In this document: positions 53,628 through 61,906 of the stretch, in pieces
Numbering within the stretch: position 1 is the first letter of the stretch
How the letters are laid out: each line of letters begins with the position of its first letter
Notes under the pieces: generated by a model
Databases searched by the model: none
What the model saw: the letters and a program-made list of their open reading frames with translations, nothing else
Told to the model about the DNA's origin: nothing
Translations under genes and position numbers: made by a program
Assembly: GCA_009779915.1 (NCBI GenBank)
Contig: WRBA01000007.1
Coordinates: forward strand, 1-64,000
DNA from: Defluviitaleaceae bacterium
GTDB lineage: Bacteria > Bacillota > Clostridia > Lachnospirales > UBA5962
Direction of reading: 5' to 3'
Length of the DNA: 64,000 nucleotides

Positions 53628-53789
53628 TAAACGGGAGGTCGCCGTGATTGTAATAATTATGAGTTTTAGAAAATATGCCATACATGATTGAAGTTAGGCT
53701 AAAACCTAATTGAAAAATTTGTATATATCAAAGAACATGGAAGTGAAAAATTTATGGAGCAGTTTGAAAATAAGTAAGTCCTATAATCC

Positions 53790-53823
53790 AAAACGGACAT
53801 CTCGCAAGTGTCCGTTTTCTGTA
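53790..53823 (+). terminator. Intrinsic terminator after the acquired membrane protein gene
   Basis: AAAACGGACA (53790-53799) pairs with TGTCCGTTTT (53809-53818), and the T-run continues into TTTCTGT. It lies about 160 bases after the stop codon on the plus strand. Confidence 0.7.
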
Positions 53824-53947
53824 TTATTCCGTGATTTTCCCAACGAGTACAGCCCCATCTTATTAGTGTCTTTTCTTACACCTGCTTAGGTATGTAGTGT
53901 CTTGCATCTTGCGATTTATTGCGAAGAATTATAGGTAAAGATAAAGT

Positions 53948-53972
53948 GGGCTGACGTATTTTACGTCAGCCC
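53948..53972 (-). terminator. Hairpin terminator after mecA
   Basis: GGGCTGACGTA and TACGTCAGCCC form a perfect 11-bp stem with a three-base loop, nine bases downstream of the mecA stop. The minus-strand tail ACTTTATCTTT is moderately T-rich. Confidence 0.7.
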
Positions 53973-53981
53973 TAACAATTT

Positions 53982-54617
53982 CTAAATTTTCGCCAATATT
54001 TGCACAGCCTCTTCCGGTATTATAATTTCCCCATGTTCCATCAAATGGTATTTGGTAATTACCCCGGAAATATATTTTTGTCCGTATTCATTCAAAACGG
54101 CTTCAAACGTCCGGTAGCTTTGGGCACTTAATTGGTTATCAAAAACCATAAAATATTCACCGTTATATTTATACATACTGCTTTCTCCATTAAAGCTGTC
54201 AAAAAGCCTTGACGAAAGATTAATCGCATCATCCATTTGCTTAAACGAATAGATATAAATATTTGTCTTTACCGGTCGTGAATATCTTTCATAAGGATTT
54301 TCTCTTCTAGGAAACTTATTATGTTCTCTTGTTTTTGGTAAAAGATTAAATTTAGACTCAATATCCTCACTTGAAGAAACTTTTGTCACAATAATCATAA
54401 TACTATCAACAGCAACGGGAATAGCCTCTATCATAAGAGGGGTATTTTCAGCTTCAAAGCCGCATTGGTCGTAGGCTTTTTCCATCATCTCTCTAAAAAG
54501 ATCCTGAGTTTTTTCAGAACCATAAGCAAGTTCAGTTATTTTTATATCTTTCTCAACTAAATCCGCTTTGTTTAAAACGAACTTTACTTGATTATCGCTA
54601 ATTTTTTCAATTTTCAT
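53982..54617 (-). CDS. mecA: Adaptor protein MecA
   Basis: The 211-residue protein has the MecA layout: an N-terminal substrate-binding part (MKIEKISDNQVKFVLNKADL) and a C-terminal ClpC-binding domain (from about residue 120, IYIYSFKQMDDAINLSSRLF). MecA delivers substrates such as ComK to ClpCP and helps ClpC assemble. A charged linker (around 85-115) is Arg/Pro-rich. It is transcribed alone, with a GGACGTG site before ATG. Confidence 0.93.
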   Translation of the reverse strand: MKIEKISDNQVKFVLNKADLVEKDIKITELAYGSEKTQDLFREMMEKAYDQCGFEAENTPLMIEAIPVAVDSIMIIVTKVSSSEDIESKFNLLPKTREHNKFPRRENPYERYSRPVKTNIYIYSFKQMDDAINLSSRLFDSFNGESSMYKYNGEYFMVFDNQLSAQSYRTFEAVLNEYGQKYISGVITKYHLMEHGEIIIPEEAVQILAKI

Positions 54618-54866
54618 ATTATCACGTCCTTAAGTTCTCTACAAGTAATTTATCGCCAAAAGCTATACATTACTACAGTAGTAATAATCTCCAAATAAGA
54701 CATGAAAGGGGTTAGGCATACCTTCACACGCTAAGTATATACAAAATTTCATATCCTGTAAAGAGGTAATAAATTTTGTAAGCTCAAATTAAGAATATTG
54801 TAATACAAAAAAACAGTTTTTTTGAGCTTATTTTACTATATTTATGAAAAATAAATGAATTGTGAG
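54618..54866. other. Intergenic region between divergent mecA and the LysM gene
   Basis: This AT-rich gap holds the divergent promoters. A short palindrome TTACTACAGTAGTAA lies at 54669-54683, near the expected mecA promoter. No RNA gene or open reading frame is supported. Confidence 0.4.
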
Positions 54867-54895
54867 TTGACATGTATAATTTAAGGCACTAAAAT
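54867..54895 (+). promoter_or_regulatory. Vegetative promoter of the LysM-rho operon
   Basis: A perfect -35 TTGACA (54867-54872) and a -10 TAAAAT (54890-54895) are separated by exactly 17 bases, leaving a leader of about 70 bases before the TTG start at 54971. Confidence 0.75.
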
Positions 54896-54970
54896 ATAAT
54901 AGTAGAAGATAAAGATATATAATCGGGAATAGTTTAGGTTGATTAAAATCTAGACTAAGGAGGGTACAAA

Positions 54971-56236
54971 TTGAGCAAAGATTATTTTAAAGATAAAAAT
55001 GATGAAAATACAGATTATGACTATGATGATGAAATGAGCCGTAAAGCAGTAGGGAAGCTTATGACAGGGTTGGATGACGATGGAGGGGACAATGGTCCTC
55101 TTTCTGTACCTGGTAAACCTGTTGTGCGCGCTATTAGGATTAACAGCGAAAAGATTAAACAGGAAAAAATCAGCACAAGTGTTTATGATGAAAGCCGTGC
55201 CATAAGACCAAATACTTCTGATGATGCTATCGTAACCGGCTTTAAAGAAGAGGAAGTGGAAGAAACCCCGCCGGAAATTGAAGTGCCTCCTCCTGTGCCG
55301 GAAGAAGATATAGGTGATAAAGTTAGAACAAGGCGTCCTAATATATTAAGAGAAGAATCCAGCGGTGACCGTGAAGAGCGAGAGAAATATAGAAAGCAAT
55401 TTTTGGGGGGATACACCGATCATAGGAGAAAAGGGCTTGATTTGATGACAGGCGCGGCTCCGGAAAATGGTGAGACCAGAAGAAGACCTGCCGTACCCTT
55501 GGAAGATGAGCCGGTTAAGAGAGTGACTTCTTTTGATAGCGAGCTTGATAAAATAGAAAAAGAGCCTGAAAGCGTACCTCGCAGAAGACCGCGGGAAAAC
55601 ACTTTAGATGCTGCTGATATAAAACAGCCTAAAAGACCACGGAGGCAAAGAGAATCTTCGGAAGAGGATGGTGCAATTGTTACCTCAAAACGCTCTGAAA
55701 GAAAAGAAAGGCAGCCTATGTACGCTGCAAATGCTGCTGCCCAGCCTGTTTCTTATGACGCGCCTATATTTAAGATAATAGCTGCTGTTTTTGTTGTCAT
55801 GCTTGTTTTAATGGTGATTCTTGTAATTAATATTAATGGTGCAAACAGCCGCGTAAGAGAACTGGAAGCTGAAATAGTTCAATTTGAGGAAGATGTTGAG
55901 GAATTAGATGCTTTAAGAGCGCAAAATTCATCTTTCCAATCACAAGTAGGTAATTTAACGGAAGAGCGCGCTTCGCTGCAATTACAGCTTGCGGACTTGG
56001 AGGCACGGCTTATGGCTGCGGATGCCAGTAACGTGCCGCAGATTTACACTCCGGGCAGCGAACCGGTTATACCCGGCGGCACCCAAAGCTATACTGTCCG
56101 CTCTGGTGACAATCTTTCAAGGATTGCGGCAAGCTTTAATTTAGGTCCTAATGGGGTTGATGCTATAATGCAAGCTAACGGTCTTCCCAACACTAATATT
56201 ACGGTAGGTCAAACTTTGATAATACCGAGTCCGTAA
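54971..56236 (+). CDS. LysM domain membrane protein with a long cytoplasmic disordered region
   Basis: The 421-residue protein has three parts: residues 1-262 are highly charged and low in hydrophobics (acidic blocks, RRRPRE and KRPRRQR clusters), 266-287 is a single membrane helix, and the outside part has a coiled coil (about 292-345) and a C-terminal LysM domain (374-421; YTVRSGDNLSRIAASF). LysM binds peptidoglycan, so the protein should tether the wall to an intracellular charged tail. TTG start with AAGGAGGG upstream. No family name is recognised. Confidence 0.85.
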   Translation: MSKDYFKDKNDENTDYDYDDEMSRKAVGKLMTGLDDDGGDNGPLSVPGKPVVRAIRINSEKIKQEKISTSVYDESRAIRPNTSDDAIVTGFKEEEVEETPPEIEVPPPVPEEDIGDKVRTRRPNILREESSGDREEREKYRKQFLGGYTDHRRKGLDLMTGAAPENGETRRRPAVPLEDEPVKRVTSFDSELDKIEKEPESVPRRRPRENTLDAADIKQPKRPRRQRESSEEDGAIVTSKRSERKERQPMYAANAAAQPVSYDAPIFKIIAAVFVVMLVLMVILVININGANSRVRELEAEIVQFEEDVEELDALRAQNSSFQSQVGNLTEERASLQLQLADLEARLMAADASNVPQIYTPGSEPVIPGGTQSYTVRSGDNLSRIAASFNLGPNGVDAIMQANGLPNTNITVGQTLIIPSP

Positions 56237-56240
56237 AAGT

Positions 56241-56282
56241 TTTCGCGGTTTTTCTTTAGCACAGCTTTAGAAAACCGCGAAA
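56241..56282 (+). terminator. Hairpin between the LysM gene and rho
   Basis: TTTCGCGGTTTT pairs with AAAACCGCGAAA around an 18-base interior. The tail TTATTTAT is weakly T-rich, so this may be a leaky terminator or attenuator in front of rho, which is often autoregulated. Confidence 0.5.
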
Positions 56283-56308
56283 TTATTTATATATAAAAGG
56301 AGAGTATA

Positions 56309-57736
56309 ATGGATCCAGAAAGTATGAGTTTGAATGATTTACGCGAGGCGGCAAAAGAATTAGGTATTAAAAACATAGCAAAATACAGAAAAAAAGAATT
56401 GATAGAACTTATTAATGAAGAACGCAAAAAGCAGAGCGCGGGGAAAAAAGAGGAAGTTGAAAAACCTATTGAAAAGCCTGTCGAAAAACCCGTGGCAAAT
56501 GTTCCTGTTATAAAGAAAATATCCCCTGCCCGCGAACCGGAAAAAGTTGACAGTATAGGCTTTGCCAAACAACAAGGTATAGAGCAGCTGGACAGTGGTA
56601 TTACAGAAGAAGGCGTACTTGAAATTATGGCTGATGGATTTGGATTTTTGCGGATGTCAAATTTTCTGCCGGGGCCTAAGGATATCTATATATCTCCATC
56701 ACAAATCAGGCGTTTCAACTTAAAAACCGGTGATTTAATCATGGGCAATATACGGATTCCTAAAGAGAATGAAAAATTCGCAGCACTTCTTTATGTTAAA
56801 ACTATCAACGGCGACCTGCCGGAAACCGCCCGTAAACGTAAAAATTTCGAAGATCTTATTCCAATTTACCCTTTAGAAAAAATACAATTAGAAACTGAGG
56901 GCAGTGAGCTTTCCACAAGGCTTATTGATTTAATTGCGCCTATAGGCAAAGGTCAGAGGGGCATGATTGTTGCGCCGCCAAAAGCCGGTAAGACCATACT
57001 TCTTAAAAAAATAGCCAATGCTATAAAAATAAATCACCCTGATATGCATTTAATAGTACTGCTCATAGACGAGAGACCTGAGGAAGTAACTGATATGCAG
57101 CGCTCTATCGAAGGTCCTAATGTGGATGTTATCTACTCTACCTTTGATGAGCAGCCGGAACACCATAAACGAGTTGCCGAAATGGTTTTGGAGCGTGCTA
57201 AGAGACTTGTTGAGCAAGGTAAAAACTTGACTATACTCCTTGACTCTATCACAAGGCTTTCAAGGGCGTATAATTTAACAATCCCTCCAAGCGGGAGAAC
57301 TCTATCTGGCGGGCTTGACCCTGCGGCACTTCATATGCCCAAGAAATTCTTCGGCGCAGCCAGAAATATTGAAGGCGGCGGCTCTTTAACAATACTTGCC
57401 ACAGCCCTTGTGGACACCGGCTCAAAAATGGATGATGTTGTTTTTGAGGAGTTTAAAGGCACCGGAAATATGGAGCTTGTACTTGACAGAAAGCTTTCGG
57501 AAAAGCGAATTTTCCCTGCCATAGATATAAATAAATCCGGCACAAGAAGAGAGGAAAATCTACTTAACCAAAGAGAGCTTGAAGCCGTATATTCAATCAG
57601 AAGAGTTATGAGCAAAATGACAACCGAAGATATGACTGAGAGCATTATTGATATGCTTATTAAAACCCAAACTAATGAGGAGTTTGTGCAAAGAGTGCCT
57701 GCACTTGAGAATATTTATAACGCTCGAGTAAAATAA
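56309..57736 (+). CDS. rho: Transcription termination factor Rho
   Basis: The 475-residue helicase has an N-terminal Rho_N/SAP-like helix pair ([17 protein letters not shown]), a Lys/Pro/Val-rich insert (about 45-80), the RNA-binding cold-shock domain ([16 protein letters not shown]) and the RecA-type motor with the P-loop [20 protein letters not shown] and [22 protein letters not shown] precedes the ATG. The insert with [11 protein letters not shown] repeats makes it longer than the 420 residues of minimal Rho. Confidence 0.97.
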   Translation: MDPESMSLNDLREAAKELGIKNIAKYRKKELIELINEERKKQSAGKKEEVEKPIEKPVEKPVANVPVIKKISPAREPEKVDSIGFAKQQGIEQLDSGITEEGVLEIMADGFGFLRMSNFLPGPKDIYISPSQIRRFNLKTGDLIMGNIRIPKENEKFAALLYVKTINGDLPETARKRKNFEDLIPIYPLEKIQLETEGSELSTRLIDLIAPIGKGQRGMIVAPPKAGKTILLKKIANAIKINHPDMHLIVLLIDERPEEVTDMQRSIEGPNVDVIYSTFDEQPEHHKRVAEMVLERAKRLVEQGKNLTILLDSITRLSRAYNLTIPPSGRTLSGGLDPAALHMPKKFFGAARNIEGGGSLTILATALVDTGSKMDDVVFEEFKGTGNMELVLDRKLSEKRIFPAIDINKSGTRREENLLNQRELEAVYSIRRVMSKMTTEDMTESIIDMLIKTQTNEEFVQRVPALENIYNARVK

Positions 57737-57795
57737 ACCACCCTACCACAAAAAGCAAGCATGGGAGCTTTTATGAGCAAGATACATCGCATATC

Positions 57796-58093
57796 GTCAT
57801 TAATGTTGTAGTGAAATTAGCGTTCGCACTGTCATTAGATATGTACCGAAATTGAATTTTGCTGGTCATTAGAGTTGTAGCGAATTAGATTTTTGCTCGT
57901 CATTGCTAGGAGCCTAATGCGCTGAAAGCGTGTTGGCACAAAGTGCGTTAGCGACGGGTTAATCTATAACCTATTACGTGATGAGATTGCTTAAGGCTCC
58001 CGCTACCCATTAAAGCAAAGCTTTAATGGGTTCCCGCTCGCCCTCGCAATGACGAATGACGAGCAAAGAAGTTAATTTCGTTACAACTCTAAT
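57796..58093. repeat. Composite repeat element: degenerate 34-bp tandem units and flanking inverted repeats
   Basis: The 57737-58115 gap has no gene. Units starting GTCATT at 57796, 57831, 57865 and 57899 have a period of 34-35 bases. The stretch 57868-57906 is matched in reverse at 58046-58093 (ATTAGAGTTGTAGCGAATT against AATTTCGTTACAACTCTAAT). Inside are TCATTGCTAGGAGCC and CTCGCAATGACG, like the GTCATTGCGAGGAGC repeats seen in many bacterial genomes, and a CCCATTAAAGC / GCTTTAATGGG hairpin (about 58007-58031). Confidence 0.6.
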
Positions 58094-58115
58094 TACAGAT
58101 AAGCAAATTATCCCT

Positions 58116-58850
58116 TCACATTTTCCTAGCTTTAATTACAAAAGTTACGGGAAAGATTTTAGCTTTCCTTGCTAAAACACCGCTGCCCTTTCTGAGCATA
58201 TTTTCATCGGATTCCTCTATCACTTTTTCAATTAAAAAACCTGCTTTTGCCAAGGCATTTAAATAGGTAGACAGCTTATAATCCGCCAGCATAAGAGTAC
58301 CCTCACCAAGAACCAGCGGATACCTGGACTCATCAAAATAGCATTTTTTAAATACAAATTCATCATTCTCTGCGGCAACACATTTATGTATAGGATGTGA
58401 CCAGCTGAAAATAAATACGCCGTCTTTTTTTAAATAAGAAGCAATCTTAGAAAAAGTAATGTCAAGATTAGTACTCCATCCTATAGCGTAAATCGAATAA
58501 ACAAAGTCGAAATAATCTGTTGGTATGCCACACTCCTCTTCCATAGGAGAACATATAAATTTTGCCGTAAAACTGTGTTTATCCAAAAGTTGTTTCGCTT
58601 TTTCGATTTGATTTTCTGATATATCCATACCCCACATTTCAGCGGGTTTCCGCTCTCCGATATACTTTAAAGAGCCGCCGTTTCCACAGCCTATCTCCAG
58701 CAGTTTTTTCCCTGAAATGTCGCCAAAGAGTTGATGTTTTTCCTCCGAAACAAATAATCCGTATTCAGGCAGTACAATCGCGCTTAAAATCTCATTCCCT
58801 CTCGTGCTCCAATATAAGGCGTTTGTTTTATAAACCTCATCTTTTTCCAT
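58116..58850 (-). CDS. Class I SAM-dependent methyltransferase (operon member)
   Basis: The 244-residue protein has SAM-binding motif I LLEIGCGNGGSLKYIG, GMDISENQIEKAKQLL as the second strand, and FDFVYSIYAIGWSTN. It resembles small-molecule methyltransferases of type 11/25; the acceptor is unknown. It starts one base after the LeuD-like stop, so it belongs to the aminotransferase/hydro-lyase operon and probably modifies the same metabolite. Another in-frame ATG at 58871 would overlap the preceding gene. Confidence 0.87.
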   Translation of the reverse strand: MEKDEVYKTNALYWSTRGNEILSAIVLPEYGLFVSEEKHQLFGDISGKKLLEIGCGNGGSLKYIGERKPAEMWGMDISENQIEKAKQLLDKHSFTAKFICSPMEEECGIPTDYFDFVYSIYAIGWSTNLDITFSKIASYLKKDGVFIFSWSHPIHKCVAAENDEFVFKKCYFDESRYPLVLGEGTLMLADYKLSTYLNALAKAGFLIEKVIEESDENMLRKGSGVLARKAKIFPVTFVIKARKM

Positions 58851-58851
58851 A

Positions 58852-59364
58852 TTACACCGGCAGCCTTTCATATTTATTCACATATTCAATCAACCCGCCC
58901 ACCTCATAGAGGGCTTTATTTATGAGGCTTAATTTACCTAAATTTGCTAAAATTTTGCCTTGGGTAATCCCTGTCAATAAGCCGTTTTCATCCAGTTCAA
59001 TCTCCAAAAAATCCCCATCCTGAAAAAAGTCTGTATTCCCTTCAATCAGCAATATCCCATTGTTCATAGCATTGCGATAAAAACTGCGGGCGAAAGATTT
59101 TGCGATAACTACATCAAAACCCGCCGCTTTAACCACCATAGCAGCCACTTCCATAGCCGAACCGCAGCCGAAATTATGCCCTGCCGATAATATATCACCC
59201 TGTTGGATTCTTTCAAAAAAACCTTCGGCTATATCGGCGAAAATATACTTCTTCAAAATATCACAATCCGTTGTATCACGCTTATGCCTCGAGGAAATTA
59301 TATAATCCGTATTAATATCATCGCCAAATTTATGGACAAAGCCTTTTTTTATACTCTCACCCAT
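58852..59364 (-). CDS. Aconitase/isopropylmalate dehydratase-like small (swivel) subunit
   Basis: The 170-residue protein resembles LeuD and homoaconitase small subunits: DDINTDYIISSRHKRDTTD (15-33) is the substrate loop region and IAKSFARSFYRNAMNNG a conserved stretch. However, the usual NFGCGSSRE(H/Q)A motif reads NFGCGSAMEVA (64-74): Met replaces the catalytic Arg. Either the substrate is unusual or activity differs. ATG 59364 follows GGAGG and overlaps the large-subunit gene by eight bases. Confidence 0.82.
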   Translation of the reverse strand: MGESIKKGFVHKFGDDINTDYIISSRHKRDTTDCDILKKYIFADIAEGFFERIQQGDILSAGHNFGCGSAMEVAAMVVKAAGFDVVIAKSFARSFYRNAMNNGILLIEGNTDFFQDGDFLEIELDENGLLTGITQGKILANLGKLSLINKALYEVGGLIEYVNKYERLPV

Positions 59365-60616
59365 TAATAACATCCTCCGGATTTGTAATTTCACCTGTTA
59401 TAACGGCGGCGGCACACACTAAAGGGGAGGACAGGTAAATATCTGATTTAATATTACCCATTCTCCCTAAAAAGTTACGGTTAGCAGTGGATAAAACCAC
59501 CTCACCATCTCCGGGCACCCCTGCACTGCTGCCGCAGCATGGTCCGCAGCCCGGCGGCAGTATCATTGCGCCGTGGTCTAAAAATATATTGATATATCCT
59601 GCTTTTACAGCTTCACTATACACATCTTTACTGCCCGGCACTACTAAAAAGCGCACTTTACCTGTAGATTTATGTTCTCTAAGCAATCCGGCTGCCACAG
59701 CCAAGTCCTTCAAGCTGCCGTTTGTACAAGTGCCGAGAAGTACCATATCAACTTTCACACCAATGACATCACTAACAGGTGCGTAAGCGTCAACCTTGTG
59801 AGGCCGCGCCACGCTGCAAGTTACATCAGATAAATTTATTAACAATTCTTTTTCATAAACCGCAGTCTCATCAGGGTGTACTACACCTGATGGATCCAGC
59901 CCCTTATCCAAACACCACGCCTCAGTCACCTTATCAAAAGGCATGATTCCAAATTTCGCGCCGCACTCAACTGCCATATTACAAATGGTGAACCTATCCT
60001 CCATATCAAGAGCAGCAATACCAGAGCCATGATACTCCAAAGCATCGTATAAGGCACCTGAAGCTCTTAACTGCCCTGTTATATACAGTGCAACATCTTT
60101 TACAGTTACATAGCTTTTAAGCTCTCCTTCCAAAACAACTTTTACGGAATGAGGAACTTTAAACCACAACTCCCCAAAATGCATTGCAACCGCCGCGTCA
60201 GTAGCCCCAATCCCAGTCCCAAGAGCTGATACAGCACCATAGGAACATGAGTGTGAGTCCGCGCCGATAAAAAGCCCGCCAGGATATATATGCCCCTTTT
60301 CAAACATAAGCCGGTGGCATATACCCTCACCGCTTTCGTACAGGCGCGTACCGTACTCTTTACAAAACTGTCTAATCATATCATGATGCGCCGCAACTGA
60401 CGCATTAGGGCAAGGTACATAATGATCGATTATAAAACCAATTTTATCTTTATCAAACACCTTTTGATTTTTCAGTTTGTTAAAAACCTCTATAACCCAT
60501 GGTCCTTGGGCGTCGGGTACCATTACAAAATCGACTTTGGAGGTAACTATATCGCCGTGTGCTACCTGGCGGCCGCTTTTTATTGATAGTATTTTCTCTA
60601 CAATAGTTTTACCCAT
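59357..60616 (-). CDS. Aconitase/isopropylmalate dehydratase-like large subunit
   Basis: The 419-residue protein has the archaeal-type LeuC/homoaconitase layout. The 4Fe-4S ligands are Cys297 (LGTCTNGS), Cys357 and Cys360 (GCGPCCG); IGADSHSCSYGA (118-129) is the active-site region. With the small subunit it should isomerise or dehydrate a 2- or 3-hydroxy acid. No leuA or leuB is nearby, so leucine synthesis is not supported by context. ATG 60616 follows GGAG at seven bases. It overlaps the aminotransferase gene. Confidence 0.87.
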   Translation of the reverse strand: MGKTIVEKILSIKSGRQVAHGDIVTSKVDFVMVPDAQGPWVIEVFNKLKNQKVFDKDKIGFIIDHYVPCPNASVAAHHDMIRQFCKEYGTRLYESGEGICHRLMFEKGHIYPGGLFIGADSHSCSYGAVSALGTGIGATDAAVAMHFGELWFKVPHSVKVVLEGELKSYVTVKDVALYITGQLRASGALYDALEYHGSGIAALDMEDRFTICNMAVECGAKFGIMPFDKVTEAWCLDKGLDPSGVVHPDETAVYEKELLINLSDVTCSVARPHKVDAYAPVSDVIGVKVDMVLLGTCTNGSLKDLAVAAGLLREHKSTGKVRFLVVPGSKDVYSEAVKAGYINIFLDHGAMILPPGCGPCCGSSAGVPGDGEVVLSTANRNFLGRMGNIKSDIYLSSPLVCAAAVITGEITNPEDVING

Positions 60617-61889
60617 TGGCAATCTCCATAGTTGCTTTCAAAAACTCGTCCACTTCATCAGCTGTATTAAAATGCATAGGGGAAATACGGACAAGCGAAT
60701 CAAGCCCAAGTGCTTTAAGCTGCCTGCCGGACAAGATATTAGTAACAGCCCTGTCAAACACCACAATACCCTTGTCAATATACTCTTTCACAGCCTCCGA
60801 GCCGGATTTGTTTGCGAATGTAATAGGCAAAATACAATCCCTGTTTGTTAAATCCTCACCGATAAAATGAGTTTTTGCCCCTTTTATATTTTTAAGCCCT
60901 TTGGCTTTATCCGAGCCGTTTAGCATCCTATGAAGTATAGCGCGTTCGTGGAGTGCTATCCCTTCCATTGCTGTGAGAATGCGCTCTCTTCTGTCCGCGC
61001 CTGCACCGAGAGATTCACCGAGCCAATCAAGGTAATCCACAACAACAGACCAGCAGCCCCATGCGGCAGGTTCCGCCGAACCAACTTCCCAATCGGTAAT
61101 ATCCCGCTCTAAAGTACGCTCATGAGGCAGCCTTGCACACCTATCAGACACCCAGCCAATACCTTGCCCCCGCTTGCCAAGCATTTTGTAAGGGGTAAAG
61201 CCTACAGCGTCCACCCCAAGCTCTAAAACGTCCGTAGGACCGTGAGGGACATGTTGGGTTAAATCCAGCAATATGTACAAATCAGGCTTGATTTTCCGCG
61301 CTTCTTCTATAATGGTTTTAGCGTCGCACAGTACGCCGGTGATATTTGAAGCATATATAAATGATAAAAGACAAGTATCTTTATCAATATGTTTAAGTAT
61401 CTCCTCAGGCTTTACCGTGCCGGTTTGGGGGTATGTTTTTGCCACTCTAAGCTCTTTGCCTGCAATGCCGGCATAATATTTTGCGGAATCATATGATGCG
61501 GGATGCTCCAAGTCTGTGGTGACTACATTTGAGCCTTCCACACCAAAAATAATAGCCTGTGTCATATGATATAAAACCCTTGACGCCGTTTGAGAAGAAA
61601 ACACAATGCCGGAATCCTTTGCACCGAGAAAAAGCCTTGTATCCTCCACTCCTTTTACCATCATTTCCTTAAGATGCGCCGAGGCTTTAGACGGTCTGTT
61701 AGGAGAGTCCGGAAAAGCCGTTTCTTTTGCGATAAACTCAGAAACTTTCTTAAGACGCAAAGAGCCTCCCGCGTTTTCAAAATAAATCCTTTTGCCTGCG
61801 TATGGGTCATAATCTACATAATCCAGCCGGGAGCGTATCTGTGCCAATAATTCAGGCGAAAAAAACTCCCCTTGTTTGTACTTGTCCAT
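60609..61889 (-). CDS. Class V aminotransferase / cysteine desulfurase-like PLP enzyme
   Basis: The 426-residue protein has the class V fold: FENAGGS near residue 38, the VVTTDLEHPAS stretch with His129, ILLDLTQHVPHG with Asp209, and the likely PLP lysine Lys235 in GFTPYKMLGKRGQG. The lysine context differs from classical NifS (SxHK), so an aminotransferase or lyase acting on a special amino acid is more likely than a housekeeping desulfurase. It lies between the aldo/keto reductase and LeuC-like genes, overlapping the latter by eight bases. Confidence 0.88.
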   Translation of the reverse strand: MDKYKQGEFFSPELLAQIRSRLDYVDYDPYAGKRIYFENAGGSLRLKKVSEFIAKETAFPDSPNRPSKASAHLKEMMVKGVEDTRLFLGAKDSGIVFSSQTASRVLYHMTQAIIFGVEGSNVVTTDLEHPASYDSAKYYAGIAGKELRVAKTYPQTGTVKPEEILKHIDKDTCLLSFIYASNITGVLCDAKTIIEEARKIKPDLYILLDLTQHVPHGPTDVLELGVDAVGFTPYKMLGKRGQGIGWVSDRCARLPHERTLERDITDWEVGSAEPAAWGCWSVVVDYLDWLGESLGAGADRRERILTAMEGIALHERAILHRMLNGSDKAKGLKNIKGAKTHFIGEDLTNRDCILPITFANKSGSEAVKEYIDKGIVVFDRAVTNILSGRQLKALGLDSLVRISPMHFNTADEVDEFLKATMEIANG

Positions 61890-61906
61890 AACTAGACCTC
61901 CAAATA

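Noticed and set aside
57796-57911. Possible CRISPR array from the 34-base periodicity
   Set aside because: The units are contiguous and degenerate, with no conserved repeat separated by unique spacers and no cas genes.
59357-60616. Assignment of the hydro-lyase pair to leucine biosynthesis
   Set aside because: Neighbouring genes are a PLP enzyme, a ferredoxin-type reductase and a methyltransferase, and the small subunit lacks the usual catalytic motif; symbols leuC and leuD were therefore withheld.
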